Of a stretch of DNA of 6,714 nt, positions 1-4,960 are shown in pieces (position 1 is the stretch's first letter; each line of letters begins with the position of its first letter). The stretch covers positions 1 to 6,714 of the forward strand of contig JAPLOC010000563.1 of NCBI GenBank assembly GCA_026692825.1, written 5' to 3'. The notes beneath the pieces were generated by a model, which was given only the letters and a program-made list of their open reading frames with translations, searched no databases and was not told where the DNA came from. Made by a program: the position numbers and the translations under genes. The DNA is from Planctomycetota bacterium (GTDB lineage: Bacteria > Planctomycetota > Planctomycetia > Planctomycetales > Planctomycetaceae).

Positions 1-59
1 ACTCGAACAAGCACTTCCAGCCGACGACGCTCTTCCTCACTCAGTCGCAACTTCGCCAT
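1..59 (-). CDS. N-terminal fragment of a probable transposase/DNA-binding protein (cut by window edge)
   Basis: Only 19 complete codons are visible, starting at ATG (59-57): MAKLRLSEEERRRLEVLVR. This is a charged, probably helical N-terminus that resembles the opening of helix-turn-helix proteins. A purine-rich GAGGGG (68-63) sits three bases before the ATG and could act as a closely spaced ribosome binding site. The link to a transposase comes from context: the terminal repeat array lies directly upstream and the gene points into the element. No catalytic residue is visible, so neither the DDE type nor the IS family can be assigned. A cargo or regulator gene inside the element is the main alternative. 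Confidence 0.5.
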   Translation of the reverse strand, partial: MAKLRLSEEERRRLEVLVR

Positions 60-63
60 CTTC

Positions 64-131
64 CCCTCGGAAATGTCCTCATCATGACGAGGACACTTCT
101 ATCGGGGGCGCTTGAGGACATTTCTATCGGG
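64..131. repeat. Terminal repeat array of the insertion sequence (two direct copies, one inverted)
   Basis: GAGGACATTTCTATCGGG occurs at 114-131, and GAGGACACTTCTATCGGG, differing at one base, at 89-106. On the opposite strand, 64-80 reads GAGGACATTTCCGAGGG, sharing the first ten bases and a related tail. The inner pair therefore forms an inverted repeat (about 70-80 against 89-99) around an 8-base centre, between the element's tip and its gene. These are plausible transposase binding sites. The inner inverted repeat could also fold in the leader of the transposase mRNA and limit its expression, which is inference. Confidence 0.8.
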
Positions 132-139
132 TTTTGACA

Positions 140-220
140 GCCCCGAAAGGGGTTGCGACGGAAAGCAGGAATCGCGGTGACGGATGCAGCCGATTTCAGA
201 AACGCGCGACGGGTCAACAT
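140..220 (-). pseudogene. 5' stub of a gene with a twin-arginine (Tat) signal, apparently interrupted by the insertion sequence
   Basis: From ATG at 220-218 the minus strand encodes MLTRRAFLKSAASVTAIPAF and a few more residues (27 codons) up to the presumed tip of the insertion sequence. TRRAFLK matches the Tat consensus (S/T-R-R-x-F-L-K) and is followed by a short, moderately hydrophobic segment (SAASVTAIPAF). Planctomycetes have many Tat-exported proteins that begin this way, such as DUF1501 proteins and Gfo/Idh/MocA-type oxidoreductases. Past 139 the frame runs into the terminal repeats and stops at 43-41, giving a non-native tail. The frame is open upstream to 292, but this ATG is favoured because Tat motifs lie near the N-terminus. 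The only possible ribosome binding site is a weak AAGG. The two arginines soon after the hydrophobic segment are unusual, so chance similarity remains possible. The body of the gene should lie on the far side of the element. Confidence 0.5.
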
Positions 221-340
221 GGGCGAGCCTTGGGAAGAAATCGGGGCCGCAGGGCCCGAGGGAAACTCGAGAGTACGTATCGCCGGAGTCAATACTCCAC
301 GAAGCCTGAATTCATATGTTCGAGACTGGCCGCCGTAGTG

Positions 341-355
341 CGGGTCTCTGACCCG
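341..355. repeat. Short GC-rich hairpin (CGGGTC-TCT-GACCCG)
   Basis: CGGGTC (341-346) and GACCCG (350-355) form a perfect 6-bp stem around a 3-base TCT loop. No T-tract follows on either strand, so it is not a standard terminator. Compact hairpins of this kind in spacers can belong to REP-like dispersed repeats. Whether this one is repeated in the genome cannot be told from the window. Confidence 0.45.
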
Positions 356-437
356 TCCGCAGGGCGTGGTATTCGAATTCGCTGAAATATGCGGTTTGGC
401 TTGCAGTTAGCGCGGGACGGACGGAAAGAATCTGACA

Positions 438-473
438 GGATGAAGAGGATGAAAGGGATGAACAGGATGAAGT
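438..473. repeat. 9-bp tandem repeat, four units of GGATGAANN
   Basis: GGATGAA begins at 438, 447, 456 and 465, exactly nine bases apart, with two variable bases (GA, AG, CA, GT) between copies. The array is purine-only on the plus strand apart from the T of each unit and one C, and is preceded by TCTGACA. Because nine is a multiple of three it reads as an acidic D/E-rich peptide in one frame, but no start site or ribosome binding site supports translation. It looks like a small intergenic repeat of the AGGATGAAC-like kind seen in various GC-rich genomes, and its role is unknown. Confidence 0.8.
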
Positions 474-594
474 CACTCGCAACACGAAGCGTTCCGGATG
501 CCCCGGGGAGTTCTCACGCTCGTTTCTACTTCCCCTGTTGATGACCAAACAACCGTCCCGTTTTCAGCCGCGTCGGTTTTATCGTCGCCCCCGG

Positions 595-623
595 TTGACC
601 GCACCCCGCGACGTGCGGAAAAT
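595..623 (+). promoter_or_regulatory. Candidate sigma70-type promoter for the beta-helix gene
   Basis: TTGACC (595-600, five of six consensus -35 bases) is separated by 17 bases from GAAAAT (618-623, four of six -10 bases). Transcription would start near 630, giving a leader of roughly 43 bases. The inverted repeat CCGCAC (599-604) / GTGCGG (613-618) fills the spacer and could be a regulator site. The assignment rests only on consensus match and position. Confidence 0.4.
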
Positions 624-672
624 GCCTGCGCGACCGACTCGGGGCGAGACCTCTTGTGAAACGTTGTGAAGC

Positions 673-2616
673 ATGCTGATTCAACCTGCGCTCGGTTTGT
701 TTCTGGCGCTCCTGGCCGCCGAGCCCGCCAATGGAACAACTGTCGGCAAGTTCGTGGTCGAACACCCCACATTGCACCATCTCGGCTTCGAGTGGCGCAT
801 TGAAGGGGACGCCAACCGCAATGCGACCGTCACCACTCGCTTTCGCAAAGTGGGCGACTCCAATTGGCGTCCCGCGTTGCCTCTCGCGCGAATCGGTGGC
901 GAAAACATCTACCGCCGTCGGGAGAACCTCGACTACACCGTGCCCGATGGTTTCGCCGGTAGCATTCTCAACCTCGAGCCGGGAACCGAATACGAATGCT
1001 CCTTTCAGTTAGTCGATCCCGACGGAACGACCGGGGCGACGGAGCAGGAGGTGACGGTGAAGACCCGGGTGGAACCGAAGGCGTTTCCCGGTGGTCGCAA
1101 ACTGCATGTCTATCCGGTCGATCATCAGGGACCGAAAGAAGAACCGAGTTTCACCAGCCTGATGCAGGCCTACTACGGTGCCGGGCTGGGAGACTGGAAC
1201 GTCGTCTGGGAACGGCGGGTTCAGCCGGGCGATACGATTCTGATGCACGCCGGCCTCTACAAATCCGAACGGCTCAACTACGTCGATCCCCAGATGACCC
1301 CGTTCGACGGCGCGATGTCGCTGACAGGCAAGGGAACTCTCGAAAAGCCAATCACCATCCAGTCGGCCGGCGACGGAGAGGTGGTGTTTGACGGAGCGGG
1401 AAGCCATCGCCTGTTTGACGTGATGGCGACGAAGCACCACATCTTCAACGGAATCACCCTTCGCAACACCGACGTCGCGATCTTCGCCGGCCAGAAGGAG
1501 GTGCTGGGGGCCGTCGCGCTCACGGTGAAGAATTGCCGATTTGAGAACGTCGGCTTCGGCGTCTGGACCGAGTACGCCGGCTCCAGCGACTTCTACATCG
1601 CCGACAATCTCTTTCTGGGACGGGACGACCGCTTTCGACTCATCGGATGGACCGGGCCGTTGTGGGCGAGCGCGGGGCCATACGGTTCACATCTGCTCAC
1701 CAGCTATTACGCCGTCAAAGTGTATGGCCCCGGGCATGTCATCGCCCACAACGCCATCGCGTACTTTCACGACGGAATCGGAATCTCCACCTATGGCACC
1801 CCTCCCGAAGATCCCGATCATCGCGCCTCGTCAATCGACATCTACAACAACGACTTGCACCTGTTCAACGACGATTTCATCGAAACGGACGGCGGAGTTC
1901 ACAACATTCGCGTGTTGAACAATCGGGGCGTCAACGCCGCCCACGGCGGTTACACCGCGCAGCCGATTTTTGGCGGGCCGGCCTATTTCATCGGGAACCT
2001 GCTGTACCACGTGCCCAGCGGGGTCGCGTTCAAATTCTCGGCGAAACCCGCCGGACTGTACGTCTTCCATAACACCATCATCGGCGAGCAGGTGATCCGC
2101 GATCCGTCGTCGAACATGCACTTCCGCAACAACCTTTTTCTGGGACGGGACACCCCCGACCGCGGCATCATGACATGGGCGAATGCGACGGAGGCGTACA
2201 GTTCCGACTACAACGGATTCCGTCCCAACAAAAACGTCGCCGAACAGTTTTCGTGGCTGGCCCCTCAGCCCGGAAAGACGACCTATGAACCGACCGCCGA
2301 CGACTGGAGACACTTCGCGACACTGGCCGACTTCCGGGCGGCAACGAAACAGGAGACGCATGGAATTCAGGTCGATTTTGATGACTTTGAATCGCTGGTG
2401 CCACCCAACCCGACCCAACGCCACGCCGTCTACCACGCGATGGATCTGAACTTTCGGCTGAAACCGACGAGCAAAGCGGTCGATGCGGGGGAGATCATTC
2501 CGACTGTTAACGACGGCTTCGTCGGTAAAGCCCCCGACCTCGGGGCGCTCGAGGTTGGCAGGCCGGAACCGAAGTACGGACCCAGGTGGTTGAAGTGGGT
2601 GCCGTTCTATCGCTGA
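673..2616 (+). CDS. Exported right-handed parallel beta-helix protein with an N-terminal beta-sandwich-like domain
   Basis: The 647-residue product starts at the first ATG after an in-frame TGA (667-669), without a strong ribosome binding site. Residues 1-21 look like a Sec signal peptide with hydrophobic core ALGLFLALLAA, but no basic residue precedes the core. Residues about 28-132 resemble a fibronectin-III-like fold (FEWRIEG near 39-45, LEPGTEYECSFQLVD at 101-115, closing TVKTRVEP). From about 180 onward the pattern is that of a pectate-lyase-like beta-helix: PGDTILMHAGLY (185-196), KPITIQS (225-231), then coils rich in N and short hydrophobic strands up to about 515. The acidic motif DDFIETDGG (400-408) and two related NLFLGRD coils (312-318, 487-493) stand out. 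The C-terminal PDLGALEVG (621-629) is the usual end of this class. Such proteins include polysaccharide lyases (PL6-like), epimerases and non-catalytic sugar binders. The substrate is unknown and catalysis is inferred only. It would act outside the cytoplasmic membrane. Confidence 0.85.
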   Translation: MLIQPALGLFLALLAAEPANGTTVGKFVVEHPTLHHLGFEWRIEGDANRNATVTTRFRKVGDSNWRPALPLARIGGENIYRRRENLDYTVPDGFAGSILNLEPGTEYECSFQLVDPDGTTGATEQEVTVKTRVEPKAFPGGRKLHVYPVDHQGPKEEPSFTSLMQAYYGAGLGDWNVVWERRVQPGDTILMHAGLYKSERLNYVDPQMTPFDGAMSLTGKGTLEKPITIQSAGDGEVVFDGAGSHRLFDVMATKHHIFNGITLRNTDVAIFAGQKEVLGAVALTVKNCRFENVGFGVWTEYAGSSDFYIADNLFLGRDDRFRLIGWTGPLWASAGPYGSHLLTSYYAVKVYGPGHVIAHNAIAYFHDGIGISTYGTPPEDPDHRASSIDIYNNDLHLFNDDFIETDGGVHNIRVLNNRGVNAAHGGYTAQPIFGGPAYFIGNLLYHVPSGVAFKFSAKPAGLYVFHNTIIGEQVIRDPSSNMHFRNNLFLGRDTPDRGIMTWANATEAYSSDYNGFRPNKNVAEQFSWLAPQPGKTTYEPTADDWRHFATLADFRAATKQETHGIQVDFDDFESLVPPNPTQRHAVYHAMDLNFRLKPTSKAVDAGEIIPTVNDGFVGKAPDLGALEVGRPEPKYGPRWLKWVPFYR

Positions 2617-2692
2617 TCTCACGTTCGACGGGCCAGAGTTCGTCCTACGTCGGCCAGTGCCCAACGTTTCAAATCAGGCCGCTCAGAAAATA

Positions 2693-2731
2693 GAAAAAAC
2701 CATCCGTCAAGCCACGTGGCTTGACGGATGG
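2693..2731 (-). terminator. Intrinsic terminator with a perfect 32-bp palindrome, serving the Val-rich protein gene
   Basis: CCATCCGTCAAGCCAC (2700-2715) is followed immediately by its exact reverse complement (2716-2731), giving a 16-bp perfect inverted repeat with CACGTG at the centre. In RNA the innermost bases form the loop. On the minus strand the stem is followed at once by TTTTTT and then CTATTTT, the layout of a rho-independent terminator, about 48 bases beyond the small gene's stop codon (2782-2780). The plus-strand side lacks a matching T-run, so it is a poor terminator for the converging beta-helix gene, although the stem could still block read-through. Confidence 0.85.
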
Positions 2732-2779
2732 TGTGTTTCACAGTGTGGACACAGCGGATGCTGCGCCACCAATTCGCCG

Positions 2780-3121
2780 TTACCAGCCCCACGCTGGGGC
2801 GTAGACCACCCGGGGGCGATGCACGCGGCGAACGACGGGAACGCCGTAGGCCGGCACAAGAACCGGCGACGCGCCGACGACGGGCGAAGCGTAAACCGGC
2901 CCTTCGCTGTAAACGGGTGACGCGACGACGGCGGGCTGTTGAACCACGACCGGTTGTCGCACCACAACGACCGGCTGCTGCACAACCACCGGCGAGGCGA
3001 CGACCACGCGACGGGGGGCGTAGTAGACATGCCGCCAGTGCGCGTCGGCCGTCGAAGCCTGCGGACCCGCGAGAACGAAAACTCCCATCGCCAACGACAA
3101 CAGAGACATCCAAGTCTTCAT
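2780..3121 (-). CDS. Small secreted Val/Pro/Gln-rich low-complexity protein
   Basis: The 113-residue product starts at ATG 3121-3119, preceded by AAGGTGAGG at a good distance. A further in-frame ATG at 3160 would add 13 residues before the signal peptide and is less likely. Residues 1-27 form a clear Sec signal peptide (K2, core LLSLAMGVFVLAG, likely cut after TADA). The 86-residue mature part is about one-third valine, with no lysine or cysteine, one acidic residue and eight arginines, so it is basic. Residues 39-70 are built of repeated VVVQQP / VVVRQP / ASPV units. The ends echo each other (VYYAPRR at 32-38 and VVYAPAW at 105-111). Similar VVV/QQP-rich exported proteins are common in planctomycetes, but I know of no assigned function. 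A cell-envelope or matrix component is possible. It is transcribed alone, with its own promoter candidate and terminator. Confidence 0.85.
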   Translation of the reverse strand: MKTWMSLLSLAMGVFVLAGPQASTADAHWRHVYYAPRRVVVASPVVVQQPVVVVRQPVVVQQPAVVASPVYSEGPVYASPVVGASPVLVPAYGVPVVRRVHRPRVVYAPAWGW

Positions 3122-3127
3122 TTGGTT

Positions 3128-3134
3128 CCTCACC
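3128..3134 (-). promoter_or_regulatory. Ribosome binding site that fixes the start of the Val-rich protein
   Basis: The minus strand reads GGTGAGG here, part of AAGGTGAGGAA, six bases before the ATG at 3121. It is one of the stronger Shine-Dalgarno matches in the window. It supports starting at MKTWMSLL, which puts the signal peptide at the very N-terminus, over the upstream ATG at 3160. Confidence 0.7.
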
Positions 3135-3155
3135 TTGAGTTGCTGCCGACCGGGT

Positions 3156-3174
3156 TTCACTGGACTTCAGTGAA
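3156..3174 (-). promoter_or_regulatory. Hairpin in the predicted 5' leader of the Val-rich protein gene
   Basis: TTCACTG (3156-3162) and CAGTGAA (3168-3174) form a perfect 7-bp stem with a 5-base loop. It would lie in the mRNA leader about 35 bases before the start codon if transcription starts near 3206. It has no T-tract and ends well before the ribosome binding site. A role in message stability or as a protein-binding site is possible but unproven. Confidence 0.4.
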
Positions 3175-3212
3175 TCGCCCGAATCGGAATATTCTTCCCA
3201 GTCTGGGGGATC

Positions 3213-3242
3213 ATTTTATTCCCCCCATTCCGTGATTTGCAA
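3213..3242 (-). promoter_or_regulatory. Candidate promoter for the Val-rich protein gene, -10 box inside an inverted repeat
   Basis: On the minus strand TTGCAA (3242-3237, four of six -35 bases) lies 18 bases before TAAAAT (3218-3213, five of six -10 bases). The predicted start near 3206 gives a leader of about 85 bases. The -10 box sits between GGGGG (3205-3209) and CCCCCC (3221-3226) on the plus strand, so a regulator or DNA structure could act on it. It lies in the 165-bp gap after ettA. Confidence 0.45.
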
Positions 3243-3286
3243 GGTGAGGCTCTCGCGTACGCAACGGTTTTTTGACCGGGTATACC

Positions 3287-4960
3287 CTACACCTTGACCG
3301 GCTTGTACCGAACGCGGTGCGGACGGTCGGCGTCGACTCCCATGCGGGCGCGACGATTGGTCTCGTAGCTCTGGTAGTTCCCCTCGCACCAATACACCCT
3401 GCTGTCCCCTTCGAACGCCAGAATGTGCGTCGCCACCCGGTCGAGGAACCACCGATCGTGGCTGATCACGACGGCGCATCCCGCGAAACTGAGCAGGGCC
3501 TCTTCGAGCGCCCGCAGCGTTTCCACGTCGAGATCGTTGGTCGGTTCGTCGAGCAGCAGCAGATTTCCACCAGAACGCAGCATCTTCGCCAGATGGACCC
3601 GGTTCCGTTCCCCGCCCGACAGTTCTCCCACCAGCTTCTGCTGATCGGGACCTTTGAAGTTGAATCGGCCGACGTAGCTGCGGGAGTGAATCCGCACTTT
3701 GCCGATCTCGATCACGTCGAGTCCTCCGGAAATCTCTTCGTAGACCGACTTCTTGGGATCGAGCGCGTCGCGTGACTGGTCGACGTACGAGGGGACCACG
3801 GTCTCACCCACACGCAGTGTGCCGACATCGGGCGTTTCCTGCCCCATGATCATGCGGAACAGCGTGGTCTTTCCCGCGCCGTTGGGGCCGATTACTCCCA
3901 CGATACCGCCACGCGGCAGGTTGAACGTCATGTTCTCGAACAGCAGCCGATCGCCGTACCCTTTGGAGAGGTTCTCGGCCCGCACCACCAAGTCGCCCAG
4001 AGGCAAGCTGGTGGCGATCTGGATGTCTGGCGCGTCTTCCCGGGCGTCGTATTCCTGGGCGAGCATCTGCTCGTACCGTTCCATACGCGCCTTATTCTTG
4101 GTTGCCCGCGCTTTGGGATTCATGCGTACCCACTCCAGCTCCTTCTTCAAGGTCTTCTGGCGTTTGGACTCCTGCTTTTCCTCGAGCGCCAGGCGTCCCT
4201 GCTTTTGTTCCAGCCAGGCGGAGTAATTCCCCTCGTAGGGAATCCCGCGTCCCCGGTCGAGTTCCAGGATCCAGCCCGCGACGTTGTCGAGGAAGTAGCG
4301 ATCGTGCGTGACGGCGACCACCGTTCCTTTGAAGTCATGCAGATAACGCTCGAGCCACCCGACCGAATCCGCGTCGAGATGGTTCGTCGGTTCGTCCAGC
4401 AGCAGCATGTCGGGTGCCCGCAACACCAGTTGGCACATCGCCACGCGGCGTTTTTCACCCCCCGACAATGTCCGAATCAAAGCGTTCCCAGGAGGGAGAC
4501 GCATCGCGTCGCTGGCGAGTTCGAGGGTTCGATCGAGTTCCCACAGGTTGGCGGCGTCGATCTGGTCCTGCACCCGCGCCTGCTCAGCGAACACCTTCTC
4601 CATTTCTTCCGGCGACAGCGATTCGCCCAGCTTCATGTTGAGTTCGTTGTAGCGGTCGAGAATCGCCTGCGAGTGGGACACCGCTTCCTGGATGCACTGG
4701 TCGACTGTGGCATCGGGATCGAGGATCGGCTCCTGGCGGAAGTAGCCAATGTCAATCCCCTTCGCGGGACGTGCGGTCCCCATGAAGTTCGTGTCTTCAC
4801 CCGCCATGATTCTCAGCAGGGTGCTTTTCCCCGAGCCGTTGGCCCCGAGTACGCCAATTTTCGCGCCGGGATAAAACGACAGCCAGATGTCGGAAAGTAC
4901 GGCTTTTTGCTCATAGATCTTCGTCACCTGCTCCATGGTGAAGATGTACTGCTGACTCAT
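3287..4960 (-). CDS. ettA: Energy-dependent translational throttle protein EttA (ABC-F ATPase)
   Basis: The 557-residue product is full length for EttA (E. coli 555). It is a soluble ABC-F protein with two ATPase domains that binds the ribosomal E site and gates the start of elongation according to the ATP/ADP ratio. Domain 1 has Walker A GANGSGKS (39-46), signature LSGGEKRR (165-172), Walker B MLLLDEPTNHLD (185-196) and switch His219. The EttA-type arm lies at about 95-140, between Walker A and the signature. The inter-domain linker (about 240-325) is basic, with WVRMNPKARATKNKARMERY at 277-296, as in the tRNA-contacting linker. Domain 2 has GPNGAGKT (358-365), LSGGERNR (447-454), LLLLDEPTNDLD (467-478) and His501. 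All catalytic residues are intact, and there is no membrane segment. It overlaps the upstream ribokinase gene by 4 bp and has its own Shine-Dalgarno site. Resistance-type ABC-F proteins are an alternative, but the arm and linker favour EttA. Confidence 0.96.
   Translation of the reverse strand: MSQQYIFTMEQVTKIYEQKAVLSDIWLSFYPGAKIGVLGANGSGKSTLLRIMAGEDTNFMGTARPAKGIDIGYFRQEPILDPDATVDQCIQEAVSHSQAILDRYNELNMKLGESLSPEEMEKVFAEQARVQDQIDAANLWELDRTLELASDAMRLPPGNALIRTLSGGEKRRVAMCQLVLRAPDMLLLDEPTNHLDADSVGWLERYLHDFKGTVVAVTHDRYFLDNVAGWILELDRGRGIPYEGNYSAWLEQKQGRLALEEKQESKRQKTLKKELEWVRMNPKARATKNKARMERYEQMLAQEYDAREDAPDIQIATSLPLGDLVVRAENLSKGYGDRLLFENMTFNLPRGGIVGVIGPNGAGKTTLFRMIMGQETPDVGTLRVGETVVPSYVDQSRDALDPKKSVYEEISGGLDVIEIGKVRIHSRSYVGRFNFKGPDQQKLVGELSGGERNRVHLAKMLRSGGNLLLLDEPTNDLDVETLRALEEALLSFAGCAVVISHDRWFLDRVATHILAFEGDSRVYWCEGNYQSYETNRRARMGVDADRPHRVRYKPVKV

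Larger units (their letters stand above)
1..139 (-). mobile_element. End of an insertion sequence (family not determined), continuing beyond the left edge
   Basis: The stretch looks like the left terminus of an insertion sequence whose gene runs leftward out of the window. Read on the minus strand it begins TGTCAAAACCC (outer tip at about 139), consistent with elements having 5'-TG ends. It then carries two direct 18-bp repeats (114-131 and 89-106, one mismatch, 25 bp apart) and a third, partial, inverted copy (64-80), before the start codon of the enclosed gene at 59. Arrays of short repeats at the ends are known in several IS families, for example IS21-like elements, where they can bind transposase. 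The other end, the target-site duplication and most of the transposase are outside the window, so the family is open. The exact tip is inferred from the repeat pattern and from the interrupted reading frame next to it. Confidence 0.6.
221..672. other. Non-coding spacer between the Tat stub and the beta-helix gene
   Basis: I see no convincing gene in this stretch. The short open frames have no recognisable domains, and the serine-rich minus-strand one is a by-product of the 9-bp repeat. It should contain the control regions for the leftward Tat gene and the rightward beta-helix gene. What can be picked out is a 6-bp hairpin (341-355), a tandem repeat (438-473), a candidate promoter (595-623) and a pair of TTGTGAA direct repeats (654-660 and 664-670) just before the next start codon. 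No tRNA or rRNA was recognised. Confidence 0.7.

Noticed and set aside
153..338. A 61-codon plus-strand open frame in the spacer
   Set aside because: It has no recognisable domain and no ribosome binding site, and it overlaps the better supported Tat signal stub on the other strand.
438..473. The 9-bp repeats as a CRISPR array
   Set aside because: The units are far too short, and the two-base intervals cannot be spacers.
312..548. A serine-rich minus-strand open frame
   Set aside because: The serine run is simply the reverse reading of the 9-bp GGATGAA repeat, and nothing else in it looks like a protein.
1831..2664. A 277-codon minus-strand open frame opposite the beta-helix gene
   Set aside because: It lies antisense to a well supported gene, is rich in R, V and G as expected for a shadow frame in GC-rich DNA, and shows no motif.
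2619..3113. Arg/Ala/Gly-rich frames on both strands around the palindrome and the Val-rich gene, some sharing QATWLDGW
   Set aside because: The shared peptide arises because the palindrome reads the same on both strands. The rest is out-of-frame reading of the repetitive Val-rich gene.
3245..3289. A terminator just after ettA (CGGT-TTTTTG-ACCG and GGTATACC symmetries)
   Set aside because: The stems are only four bases and no T-tract follows in the right place, so no intrinsic terminator can be claimed.
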